In this document: piece by piece, positions 7,531-15,206 of the stretch
Layout: every line of letters starts with the position of its first letter
How positions within the stretch are numbered: position 1 is the stretch's first letter
Assembly: GCA_963769255.1 (NCBI GenBank)
Contig: CAVYKV010000001.1
Coordinates: 558,001 to 622,000, forward strand
Direction: 5' to 3'
Length of the DNA stretch: 64,000 bases
Origin: JAKACA01 sp963769255
Lineage (GTDB): Bacteria > Actinomycetota > Acidimicrobiia > Acidimicrobiales > Bog-793
Made by a program: the position numbers and the translations under genes
Notes under the pieces: generated by a model
What the model was told of the DNA's origin: nothing
Seen by the model: only the letters and a program-made list of their open reading frames with translations
Databases searched by the model: none

Positions 7531-9126
7531 GGGCCTCCCGGCATGAATGTGGGTCATCCGTCGGGAACGAGTGTTCGCTCGTGGGGTAGGACGTGGGTGA
7601 TCGGCCCGACCGTGATCATGATGAGGGCGAGGGCGGCCTCGGCGGAGTGGAACCCGTAGGCCCGGTTGATCAAGAGGCGTACCCGCCGGTTCAAACCTTC
7701 GTGGCGGGCGTTGTTCACGCCGAGTCGTACAGCGGCCAGGATGCCGTCGCGGTGCTTGCGGATCGTCTGAGCCAAGGTGACGAATGCCTTGAGGCCGCTA
7801 CGGGAGGCTTTCGAGCAGAAGCGATCGAGGAGAGCCTCCACGTCGTCGATCCGTAGGTCGCCGGCAAAGATCGCCCGAAGGGCCTCCTTGAGGGCATATG
7901 CCCGCCAGACCGCCCCTCCGTGTCGCTTCAGCTTGCGCAGTGTCGCCGCCTGGGACTCGTCCAGGTGCTCGGGGTTCTTGAGCAGGCACCATCTCGCCCC
8001 CTTGAACCGCTTGGCGGCGGTCTCGTCGGCCCGCCGCATCTCCTGCCAGTGCTGGCGCCTCACGGTGTCGAGCGCCTTCGTGCCGAGGCTGACCACGTGG
8101 AACGGGTCGTAGCAAATGGTCGCCCTCGTGGCATGACCGGGCTTGCGCACCGACTTGGCGTAGCCGGCCGACATGTCCATCGACACAGCCGTCAGGTTCT
8201 CCGAGCGCTCAGGCCCGAGCTCGGAGAAGAACGAGTCGAGGGTGGCGGTGTCGCCGCCCTCCTTCCCCCAAACCACCTTCCGTCCCCGGTGGTCCGAGAC
8301 GAGGGTCAGGTACTTGTGGCGCTTGCGCCAGCTCACCTCGTCGACGCCGATCTCGAACAGGTTCTCGAGCCGGGCCGGGTCGAGCCCAGTCTCCATCACC
8401 CGGGTGATCATCCTCCCGACGGTGTCCCAGTCGACACGCACGAGCCGGCAGATGGCCGTCTTGTCCATCTGGGTGGCGAGGAAGCCGACCAAGTCCTCCA
8501 AATCGGAAGTGTGGCGGGAGCCGGCACGTGCGAAGGGGACGCCTTCGGTCCTCACGCCGTGGTCCGGGCAGTTGAGCCGGCGCAGGTTGGCGCGCACCTC
8601 GAGTCGCCAGATGCCGAGGTCGAGGTGGCGCCATGACGACTCGACGGGTCGGATGTCATAGCGAGCCCTCGTGGAGAAGCCGCACTCGGGGCAGACGAGG
8701 TTGCGCCGTCGCAGCATGACGGTGACCAGCACCGACTCGTCTGTGAACTCGACCTCCCGCACCCAGATGCCGGGGAGTGCCAAAAGGCGACACAATGCAG
8801 CGGTGACGCGCACGGGAGAGTCCTTTGTTCGGTTACTAGACATCTCCAAACCTAGGACCCCGTGCGTGTCGCCCGCGAAGGATCACAAGCCGCCGTTGAC
8901 CAACGGCAGGCTGCTCCGTCAGCCTGCCTGACAGCCCACGAGCAGCTGGCGGGTCGGGGTCAAGCCCGGCCCGGAGGGCCGCCCAGAGGGCCGGAGCGAA
9001 GCGGAGGGCTTGAGGCCGACTTGGAGCCGGCTGCTACACCACCGTGAGCGGCCCGCCTGTCTTGGCCCACACGGGATCCCCGGGGCCGGGTTCCCCGCAG
9101 GGACCCACATTCATGCCGGAAGACCC
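7531..9126 (-). mobile_element. ISL3-family insertion sequence, copy 2 (intact, with 8-bp target duplication)
   Basis: The 25-bp ends (7531-7555 and 9102-9126) are inverted repeats matching at 23 positions. They share GGCATGAATGTGGGTC, and the right end begins GGGTCTTCC as expected for ISL3. Identical octamers AGAAACTG flank the element at 7523-7530 and 9127-9134, the duplication length typical of this family. One uninterrupted transposase gene lies inside. The 250 bp between the gene start and the right end is non-coding and contains a strong hairpin (GGCAGGCTG and CAGCCTGCC, 8905-8928) that could stop outside transcription from entering the transposase gene. The copy looks recent and potentially active. 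Confidence 0.92.
7554..8849 (-). CDS. ISL3-family transposase
   Basis: This 431-residue protein has the family layout. An N-terminal Zn finger (LVCPECGFSTRARYD, LNCPDHGVRTEGVPF) is followed by a helix-turn-helix in the 130-170 region. The DDE core then shows IGVDEVSWRKRHKYLTLVSD (first Asp), AVSMDMSAGYAKSV and TICYDPFHVVSLGTKALDTVR (second Asp). The catalytic Glu lies in NNARHEGLNRRVRLLINRAY near the C-terminus. It catalyses cut-and-paste or related transposition of its own element and, unlike copy 1, is uninterrupted. It is only about 430 bp from the ritC/ritB remnants but shares no function with them. The start ATG at 8849 gives MEMSSN, and an in-frame later start is possible. Confidence 0.93.
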   Translation of the reverse strand: MEMSSNRTKDSPVRVTAALCRLLALPGIWVREVEFTDESVLVTVMLRRRNLVCPECGFSTRARYDIRPVESSWRHLDLGIWRLEVRANLRRLNCPDHGVRTEGVPFARAGSRHTSDLEDLVGFLATQMDKTAICRLVRVDWDTVGRMITRVMETGLDPARLENLFEIGVDEVSWRKRHKYLTLVSDHRGRKVVWGKEGGDTATLDSFFSELGPERSENLTAVSMDMSAGYAKSVRKPGHATRATICYDPFHVVSLGTKALDTVRRQHWQEMRRADETAAKRFKGARWCLLKNPEHLDESQAATLRKLKRHGGAVWRAYALKEALRAIFAGDLRIDDVEALLDRFCSKASRSGLKAFVTLAQTIRKHRDGILAAVRLGVNNARHEGLNRRVRLLINRAYGFHSAEAALALIMITVGPITHVLPHERTLVPDG

Positions 9127-9134
9127 AGAAACTG
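9127..9134. repeat. Right target-site duplication of ISL3 copy 2
   Basis: AGAAACTG directly repeats 7523-7530 and adjoins the right inverted repeat of the ISL3 element. Confidence 0.9.
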
Positions 9135-9163
9135 CTGGCCGACGGCAGTAAGGGGGTTGAAAG

Positions 9164-9175
9164 TGTCGGCATAAC
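9164..9175 (-). repeat. RIT-1 left terminus, inner inverted core repeat
   Basis: TGTCGGCATAAC lies 50 bp upstream of the ritA start. It is the third core of the left terminus, now separated from the outer pair by ISL3 copy 2. Its position so close to ritA would let recombinase bound here also repress transcription, as inferred from position only. Confidence 0.8.
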
Positions 9176-9225
9176 GCTGCCGGTCGCGGTCATCGTGTGC
9201 TCCTCAGTCGAGAAGAGGAGGAGCG

Positions 9226-10449
9226 GTGACAAGACCAACCAGCAGGATGAGCAAGGTCTTGATGTCTGGGCCGATGGTTCCCTTCATGGAGGCCTATCGG
9301 CTCGAGTTGGAGAATCGCGGCTACACGCCGCTGTCCGCCGTCAACGAGCTGCGTCAAGTGGCGAGGTTCAGCCGGTGGCTTGAAGCTCGGGGGCTTGGCG
9401 CAGCGGATCTGGGCAGCGGCGTCGTAGAGGAGTTCTTGGCCTTTCAGCGCGACGCCGGGGCGTACCGCTCCAACTTGTCCCGGCCAGGCCTGCTGTGCCT
9501 GCTCGATGTTCTGATCGAATCCGAAGTGCTGACGGCCGAAGAGCCGCTGCTGCCGGCATCGCCGATAGAGCTTCTGCTCGGCAACTTCGAGCGTTACCTG
9601 CTGTCGGAGCGCGCCCTGGCACCCGGCACGGTCGTTGGCTACCTCAGCCACGCCCGTCGGTTCCTCGCAGGGATCGGGGCAGGCGGCGAGATGGTGCTGT
9701 CGACTGTTACGGCGAGTCAGGTCACAGACGCCGTCATGCGTGAAGCGGCGGTGGCGGCGGTGAGCACAACGCAGAACTTCGTGGCAGGGCTCCGCTCCTT
9801 CCTCGGCTTCTGCTTCGTAGAGGGGCTGCTCGAATCAGACCTGTCACAAGCCGCTCTCCTCGTGACCGGCCGCCGGCGCTCGCCGCTGCCGGGTGGCATA
9901 TCCAAGGCGCAGGCCCAGGCGCTCCTCGACAGTTGCGATCGTCGAAGCGCCCTCGGCCGGCGGGATTACGCGGTTCTGATCACGCTTCTGCGGCTCGGGC
10001 TGCGTCGGGCCGAGGTGACGGGCCTACAGCTCGAAGACATCGACTGGCGGGCGGGCGAATTGGTGGTGCGGGGCAAGGGCAGTCGCCTGGACCGCCTGCC
10101 ACTGCCGACCGACGTCGGCGAGGCAATCGCCTCTTATCTCCGAAGAGGGCGGGCGGCTACCGGCCGGCGCGAAGTGTTCCTGCGGGGCAGGGCGCCGGTC
10201 GGACCGATGGCCTCCGGCACAGTCGCCTCGACGGTGCGCCGGGCATGCAGGCGAGCCGGGATACCCGAGGTCGGTTCCCACCGCCTGCGCCACACGGTGG
10301 CCTGCGAGATGGTCTCGGCCGGTGTCCCACTCGTTCAGGTCGCTCAGGTGCTGCGCCATCACAGCCTGCAGACAACGGCGCTCTACGCCAGAGTGGATCT
10401 CGAAAGGCTGCGGCGCCTCGCCGCCCCGTGGCCAGGTAGCGCGAAATGA
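9226..10449 (+). CDS. ritA: RitA, first tyrosine recombinase of the RIT-1 trio
   Basis: This 407-residue site-specific recombinase has a SAM-like N-terminal arm-binding part (FMEAYRLELENRGYTPLSAV), a core-binding domain (FERYLLSERALAPGTVVGYL) and a catalytic domain from about residue 220. The catalytic domain carries Arg-I (LRLGLRRAEVTGLQLED), Lys in VVRGKGSRLDRLPL, the HRLRHTVA box and LRHHSLQTTALYARVD with the second His and Tyr. The GTG start follows AAGAGGAGGAG. Its stop overlaps the ritB ATG (ATGA), so translation is coupled. In RIT elements all three recombinases are thought to be needed for movement, but their division of labour is not settled. Confidence 0.9.
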   Translation: MTRPTSRMSKVLMSGPMVPFMEAYRLELENRGYTPLSAVNELRQVARFSRWLEARGLGAADLGSGVVEEFLAFQRDAGAYRSNLSRPGLLCLLDVLIESEVLTAEEPLLPASPIELLLGNFERYLLSERALAPGTVVGYLSHARRFLAGIGAGGEMVLSTVTASQVTDAVMREAAVAAVSTTQNFVAGLRSFLGFCFVEGLLESDLSQAALLVTGRRRSPLPGGISKAQAQALLDSCDRRSALGRRDYAVLITLLRLGLRRAEVTGLQLEDIDWRAGELVVRGKGSRLDRLPLPTDVGEAIASYLRRGRAATGRREVFLRGRAPVGPMASGTVASTVRRACRRAGIPEVGSHRLRHTVACEMVSAGVPLVQVAQVLRHHSLQTTALYARVDLERLRRLAAPWPGSAK

Positions 10450-11366
10450 CCGGCACATTGAGCGGTCAATTGGAGGATTACCTGCGGCTTCGCCGCGCCC
10501 TCGGGTACAAGCTGGAGCGGGCTGGGCAGATCCTTCCGCAGTTCGTTGGCTACCTCCACGCTGCTGGTGCGCCAACGGTAACGACCGAACTTGCAATCGC
10601 ATGGGCGCGTCTTCCTCAGGGTGCCCACCCCAACCACTGGGCGCAGCGCCTGGCCATCGCACGAGGCTTCGCCCGCTACCTGCAGGCGATCGACCCGACG
10701 ACCGAGGTGCCACCATCGGGCGTCTTCGCGACCCGCCGATGCCGCCCCACCCCTTATCTGTGGTCGCAGGGCGACGTCCGCTGCCTCCTCGAGCACGCCC
10801 GCATGCTGCACTCGCCGTTACGAGCTGCGACCCATGAAGCCCTCTTCGGGTTGCTGGCAGTCAGCGGAATGCGAATCGGCGAGGCGATCGGGCTCGCACG
10901 CGACGACGTCGACTTGGGTTCTGGCGTGGTCACGATCCGGCACGCGAAGTTCGACCGAGTCAGGCTGGTGCCACTTCATCTGACGGCGACCAGGGCACTC
11001 GCCCGGTACGCGGCCGAGCGTGATCGGGTGTTCGCTCGACGGGGACCCACCTCTTTCATAAGCACTGCCGGCACTCGGCTCACACGCAGCGCTGTCGATA
11101 AGACGCTGCGGGAGATCACAACGGCGATGGGGCTGCGGACCGACAACGTGCGCCCGCGGGCACATGACCTCAGGCACAGCTTTGCCGTCGACACCCTAAT
11201 CCGCTGGTATCAGTCGGGGCTGGACGTGGACGAGCACATCGCCGTCTTGTCGACCTACCTTGGCCATGTCAGCCCAGCTGACACCTATTGGTACCTCTCG
11301 GCGGCCCCGGAGCTGATGAGCCTGGCGGCTGAACGGCTCGAGCGGCGGCTCGGAGCCGAGCGATGA
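10446..11366 (+). CDS. ritB: RitB, second tyrosine recombinase of the RIT-1 trio
   Basis: The 306-residue protein has an N-terminal core-binding domain (LEDYLRLRRALGYKLERAGQ) and the catalytic residues Arg-I (LAVSGMRIGEAIGLARDD), a Lys-bearing beta-hairpin (VVTIRHAKFDRVRLVPL), HDLRHSF and YLGHVSPADTYWYLS. The last motif holds the final His and the Tyr nucleophile. It is shorter than RitA, as usual for this family. Four-base overlaps at both ends place it in the middle of a coupled operon. The minus-strand RIT-2 element carries a homologue split at the HDLRHSF codons. Confidence 0.9.
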   Translation: MTGTLSGQLEDYLRLRRALGYKLERAGQILPQFVGYLHAAGAPTVTTELAIAWARLPQGAHPNHWAQRLAIARGFARYLQAIDPTTEVPPSGVFATRRCRPTPYLWSQGDVRCLLEHARMLHSPLRAATHEALFGLLAVSGMRIGEAIGLARDDVDLGSGVVTIRHAKFDRVRLVPLHLTATRALARYAAERDRVFARRGPTSFISTAGTRLTRSAVDKTLREITTAMGLRTDNVRPRAHDLRHSFAVDTLIRWYQSGLDVDEHIAVLSTYLGHVSPADTYWYLSAAPELMSLAAERLERRLGAER

Positions 11367-12345
11367 GCGCCCTCGCGCCTGCGCTGCAGGCCTGGTTCAC
11401 CGACAGGCTCATCGGCCAGCGCGGTGCCAGCCCGAACACGATCGCCGCTTACAGGCTGACATTCCAGCTATTGCTGGCCTTCGCGCAACCGCCAAGACGC
11501 CGAGCAGCCTCGACATCGCGGACTTGGACGCACCTCTCATCGCCGCCTTCTTGGACCACCTGGAACGCGAGAGGCATAACAGTGCCGCTACCCGTAACAA
11601 CCGCCTCGCCGCTATCCACTCGCTGTTCTCCTACCTCGCCTTACATCATCCGGAGCATGCCCAGACGATCGGGCGGGTTCTCGCCATCCCGCCGAAAAAG
11701 ACACAGCACAACATCGTCACCTACCTGACCGACCCCGAGGTCGACGCTCTCCTCGACGCCTGCGACAAGACCCGCTGGACCGGGCGGCGCGACCACGCCC
11801 TGCTCACGCTCACCATCCAGACAGGGCTGCGGATATCCGAACTCGCGGCACTCACCCGCCAAGCCGTCACGCTCACCGCCGGGGCGAACGTGCACACCGT
11901 GGGAAAGGGCAGAAAGGAGCGAAGGACGCCGTTGCTATCGGGCACGGTTGCAGTCCTCAAGGCCTGGATGAACGAGAACAAGGGAGCTCCCGCCGACCCG
12001 CTGTTCGCCACGAGCACCGGGCGGGCGCTCAGCCGAGACGCCCTCGAACGCCGGCTCGATCTCCACGTGAAGGAAGCGACTGAGTGCTGCCCCTCGCTTG
12101 CCGCCAAGCGAGTCACCATGCACACGCTGCGACACACCGCTGCCATGCGCCTGCTCCTTGCCGGGAACGACATCACGATCATCGCTCTGTGGCTTGGCCA
12201 TGAACAGATCGCCACCACGAACATCTACCTGCACGCTGACATGACCCACAAGCAGCAGGCCATCGACCGCACCAAACCGATCGGCACCAAGCCCGGTCGC
12301 TATCGACCGCCGGATGCCCTCCTCGCCTTCTTGGAGTCCCTCTGA
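11363..12345 (+). pseudogene. ritC: RitC, third tyrosine recombinase of the RIT-1 trio (one frameshift)
   Basis: The ATG at 11363 overlaps the ritB stop. The first 40 residues (LAPALQAWFTDRLIGQRGAS, PNTIAAYRLTFQLLLAFA) are in one frame. From about 11485 the frame changes to TAKTPSSLDIADLDAPLIAA and continues to the stop. One missing base restores a protein of about 327 residues. The catalytic domain is complete: Arg-I (TGLRISELAALT), Lys in GKGRKERRTPL, HTLRHTAAMRLL, and WLGHEQIATTNIYLHADM with the Tyr. If the shift is real, translation could restart at ATG 11524 but would lose part of the core-binding domain. The RIT-2 RitC is also frameshifted, at another place. Confidence 0.82.
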
Positions 12346-12428
12346 TTATGCCGACATCTTCGCCGGGATCATCAGGCTTTCAAAGGGGAATCTCTTGAAC
12401 GTCGGCATAACGCGAATGTCGGCATAAT
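12345..12428 (-). repeat. RIT-1 right terminal module (three core repeats)
   Basis: The inner core at 12345-12356 (ATTATGCCGACA) overlaps the last base of the ritC stop codon. The outer pair is at 12400-12411 (CGTCGGCATAAC) and 12417-12428 (TGTCGGCATAAT). Spacings are 43 and 5 bp, as at the left end of RIT-1 and the right end of RIT-2. Confidence 0.87.
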
Positions 12429-13147
12429 CGTGGATCCTTGGCTGCTTGGCGTCTGTCCGGATCCCGATGGCGGTGGTGGTCTTCCTGAATGCTCTGCACT
12501 CCACCCACGAGGAGGCGGGTGCCGGCGCCCGAGACGAAGAAGGCGGGCGTTTTCGCCTTGTGGCACAAGGCATCCCGGCTAGCCGCGTAGATGCGTAGCG
12601 CGTCTGTCGCCCCCGACTGGAGCGGCACGAACCTGGATCGCCCAGTCTTGGCCGCACGAACCGTGATCACGCCCTCTGTCAGGTCGACGTCGTCGCGGTC
12701 GAGCGAGATGGCCTCGCCGATGCGGAGACCCGATGCCCAAAGCAGTCCGAGCAGGGCCTCGTGCGACAGCGCTCGAAGCTCTGGCCGGATGGAGCGCGTC
12801 GCTTTCATGAGGCGGCAGATCTCATCCTCGCTCCACAGGTAAGGCGTCGGGCGTTGCTGACGGGCCGGGAGCAGATCGCGGGGCGGGACCTCGGCGGCGG
12901 GCTCGATCGCGTTGAGGTAGGTGGCGAAGCCGCGGACGGCCGAGAGCCGATGCGCCCAATGGATCGGCTGTGCGCCTGCCGGCAACTTCGCCCAGTTGAC
13001 GGCGTGCTCTATGGTGACAGTCGCGGCACCGGCGGATTCCAGGTAGGCCAAGAAGTGGGGCAGGATCCGTCCCGGCTCTGCAAGTTTGAACCCGAGCGCC
13101 CTCCGCAGCCTGAGGTAGTCATCAAGGTGAGATGTGAGATCGGTCAT
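12429..13147 (-). pseudogene. RitB of RIT-2, N-terminal part cut by RIT-1
   Basis: The fragment starts with MTDLTSHLDDYLRLRRALGF and contains the core-binding domain, Arg-I (LWASGLRIGEAISLDRDD), the beta-hairpin Lys (VITVRAAKTGRSRFVPLQ) and TTTAIGIRTDAKQPRIHD. It ends at the HD codons where the RIT-1 end begins. The LRHSF, GH and Tyr motifs are missing, so the fragment cannot recombine DNA. Translation would run on through the RIT-1 end for about 25 codons. Its ATG overlaps the stop of ritA-2 (ATGA). The probable continuation lies at 7261-7462, with a mismatch at the joint. Confidence 0.8.
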
Positions 13148-14337
13148 TGCGCTCTGCCCGGCCACGGCTGGGCCACCTTCCTCAGGCCCTCGATGTCAAT
13201 GTGGACATAGATCAACGACGACGAGATCCCTTGGTGCCTGAGCATTTGGCCGACCTCGGGGAGCGAGGCCCCAGATCGAACGAGTTCGGACGCGAGCGCG
13301 TGCCTCAACCGGTGCGGGCCAACTTCGGCCACGCCGGATCGCCTACATGCACGCCTCACAATCGAGTGCACCCCGCCACGATCGAGTGGGCCGATCGGGG
13401 CGCGCAGGCGCAGGAACACCTCTCGATGAGTCGTTTCCGGGCGGCCGCGTCGCAGGTAGGCAGCGACCGCGTCGCCGACATCGCACGAGAGAGGGAGGCG
13501 ACCTTCGCGGCTGCCTTTGCCGAGAATCAACACCTCACCGGCTCGCCAGTCGAAGTCGTCGAGCCTGAGGGACGCGGCTTCGCTCGAACGAAGGCCGAGA
13601 CGGACAAGTACGAGCAGCAGGGCGAAGTCCCGGCGGCCCTCGGCGCGGCGCCGGTCACAAGATCGGAGGAGCGCCTTTGCTTGGCTCCGCGAGATCCCGC
13701 GCGTCAGGGCTGATCGTTCCCGGCCGGTGCTCGACAGCGCCGCAGCAGACAGGTCCGAAGCCGTCATGCCCTCGATGAAGCAGTAGCGGAGGAAGGAACG
13801 AATGGCCACGACGAAGAACTGAGTTGCCCCGACCGATACCGACGCCGACTCGGTGAGGACCGCATCAGTGATGTCCTTTGCTCTGAGGGCGCTGACGTCG
13901 CCGCCCGGAGCGGACCACGAGAGGAACCGCCGCACCCTGAACACGTAGGCACTCGCAGTCGAAGCCTTTAGTCCGCGCTCCTGGAGGAGAAACCTCTGGA
14001 ACGATTCCAGCATCGCGTCGAGGGGTGCGGCCAGCGTCGCCGAGGCAGCGGGCGGTCTCACGCCTTGCTCGTCCAGGACTTCGAGTACTGCCAGCAGACC
14101 CTGCAGCGAACAATTGGCCGAGCTGCGGCGTGTTCGACGAAAGGCGTGAACCTCCTCGATCACTTCGCGTGTCACGGCGGCAGCCGTCATACGATGCGCG
14201 TCCAACCAGCAGCTCAAGTGCGCCAACTGCCGGAGCTCGTTGACAATCGTCAACGGGGTGTAGCCGCGCCCTCTCATCTTCGCCTCGTAGGCGTCAGCGA
14301 ACGGCCCGAGCGGCCCAGTCACGCGGACCGTTGCCAC
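13144..14337 (-). CDS. ritA: RitA of RIT-2, tyrosine recombinase
   Basis: The 397-residue protein is homologous to the plus-strand RitA and collinear over its whole length. It has FADAYEAKMRGRGYTPLTIV at the N-terminus, then a core-binding domain (FQRFLLQERGLKASTASAYV). The catalytic domain carries LVRLGLRSSEAASLRLDD, ILGKGSREGRLPLS, HRLRHALASELV and LRHQGISSSLIYVHIDIEGL. All catalytic positions look intact, making this the best-preserved gene of RIT-2. It lies 60 bp inside the RIT-2 right terminal module. Divergence from the plus-strand copy shows that RIT-1 and RIT-2 are different lineages rather than a fresh duplication. Confidence 0.88.
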   Translation of the reverse strand: MATVRVTGPLGPFADAYEAKMRGRGYTPLTIVNELRQLAHLSCWLDAHRMTAAAVTREVIEEVHAFRRTRRSSANCSLQGLLAVLEVLDEQGVRPPAASATLAAPLDAMLESFQRFLLQERGLKASTASAYVFRVRRFLSWSAPGGDVSALRAKDITDAVLTESASVSVGATQFFVVAIRSFLRYCFIEGMTASDLSAAALSSTGRERSALTRGISRSQAKALLRSCDRRRAEGRRDFALLLVLVRLGLRSSEAASLRLDDFDWRAGEVLILGKGSREGRLPLSCDVGDAVAAYLRRGRPETTHREVFLRLRAPIGPLDRGGVHSIVRRACRRSGVAEVGPHRLRHALASELVRSGASLPEVGQMLRHQGISSSLIYVHIDIEGLRKVAQPWPGRAQ

Positions 14338-14396
14338 CTTGCTTGTGGGAGTTGTCGTTCATCCTCCTTCTCGTTGGAGATTGGAGGATGGCCCGG

Positions 14397-14480
14397 ATTA
14401 TGCCGACAACCTCAGCCCGTTCGCCGCCAGCTGCCAGGGGCCCCGCGTGGCTGTCGGCATAATGCCGGTGTCGGCATAAT
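14397..14480 (+). repeat. RIT-2 right terminal module (three core repeats)
   Basis: Cores lie at 14397-14408 (ATTATGCCGACA), 14452-14463 and 14469-14480 (both TGTCGGCATAAT). The spacings of 43 and 5 bp match RIT-1 exactly, although the spacer sequences are unrelated. This defines the recognition grammar of the element family. Confidence 0.88.
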
Positions 14481-14511
14481 CAAAATTGTGCCCACGTGGG
14501 CACAATTTTGA
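14480..14511. repeat. 32-bp perfect palindrome at the outer end of RIT-2
   Basis: Two 15-base arms CAAAATTGTGCCCAC and their reverse complement meet without a loop, extended by a T/A pair outside. The palindrome starts at the last base of the outermost RIT core and ends inside the first retained codons of a truncated transposase gene. Confidence 0.9.
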
Positions 14512-15206
14512 CAACGGGTCGCCATATCGTTCCTCGCAGCTGGCACGGACCTGCGCGGTGCTCGGCACGCACCTTGTGCACAGCAAGCCATATCAACCGG
14601 CCGGTCGGGGGAAGCAGGAACGGCTCAACCGCTACATCCGGGAGCGGTTCCTCACCGAGGCCGAAGCCGCCGGCATCAAGAGCTTCGAGCAGCTGAACGA
14701 CGACTTCTCCGCCTGGGCCGAGCAGGTGGCCAACACCCGGATCCACGCCGAGACCAAGGAGGCGCCCATCGTCCGCTTCCTCAAAGACGGCCCGCCGGCG
14801 CTGCCAGCAGCTGATCTCGTGCGGGAGGCCTTCAGATGGTCGGTCACCCGCCGGGTGACCAAGACGGCCACGGTGTCGCTCTACGCCAATCGCTACGAGG
14901 TCGACCCGGGTCTTGTCGGCCGGACCGTCGAGCTGCGCTTTGACCCGGAGGATTCTGAATGTCATCGACGTCGTGCTCGCCGGCGAGGCGGTCGGCCGGG
15001 CAGTGCCGTTCCGGATCGGACGTCACGTTCATCCTTTCGTGCCACAGGCCGAGCCTCCCGCGCCAGAAGAGCAGGGTCCCGGGATCAACTACCTCGGGCT
15101 CGTCCGACTGGCCGAGGAGGAGGCCCAAGGCGGGGGTCGCATCGACTACCGGGAGCTCCGCCTTCCTGGCTTCGACGACGCCGACTCCGGTGAGGCCGCC
15201 CGATGA
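14512..15206 (+). pseudogene. DDE transposase with Mu-type C-terminus, 5'-truncated and frameshifted
   Basis: Reading begins inside the catalytic core (DNGSPYRSSQLARTCAVLGT with the second Asp, then SKPYQPAGRGKQERLNRYIR with the catalytic Glu). It continues through FLTEAEAAGIKSFEQLNDDF and the beta-barrel VSLYANRYEVDPGLVGRTVE. The N-terminal half with the first Asp is missing beyond the RIT-2 end. At about 14950 the frame shifts. The other frame gives LNVIDVVLAGEAVGRAVPF and ends RLPGFDDADSGEAAR at 15206. The stop overlaps the start of an ATPase gene by four bases. Transposase plus ATPase pairs of this kind resemble IS21 or Mu/TniA-TniB-type systems. The exact family is not determinable from the half that remains. 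Confidence 0.78.

Larger units (their letters stand above)
7488..12428 (+). mobile_element. RIT-1: recombinases-in-trio element carrying an ISL3 insertion
   Basis: Three tyrosine recombinase genes (ritA, ritB, ritC at 9226, 10446 and 11363) overlap by four bases each and are bounded by matching terminal modules. Each terminus has three copies of a 12-bp core (ATTATGCCGACA). Two are direct and 5 bp apart. A third is inverted and 43 bp further in. The left 43-bp spacer is split by an ISL3 element. Removing that element and one target repeat restores exactly 43 bp. Without ISL3 the element is 3337 bp, within the size range known for RIT elements. A 37-bp stretch at the two outer ends (7483-7519 and 12397-12433) is identical in inverted orientation. 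ritC carries a frameshift, so present mobility is doubtful. Confidence 0.82.
6372..14480 (-). mobile_element. RIT-2: remnant recombinase-trio element on the minus strand, interrupted by RIT-1
   Basis: Read on the minus strand the order is terminal module (14480-14397), ritA (14337-13144), ritB N-terminal part (13147-12429), RIT-1 (12428-7488), ritB C-terminal part (7462-7261), ritC (7264-6372, truncated). Gene order, four-base overlaps and the terminal module match RIT-1, so this is the footprint of a second RIT element. Its distal terminus is lost under ISL3 copy 1. The two ritB pieces meet at the same CAC-GAT codons but differ just upstream. A single interrupted element is the simplest reading, and fusion of two different RIT copies is the alternative. 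Confidence 0.7.

Noticed and set aside
7488..14480. The repeated ATTATGCCGACA motif as a CRISPR array or operator set
   Set aside because: The copies are confined to element ends, occur in both orientations with fixed 5/43 spacing, and no cas genes or regular spacers are present.
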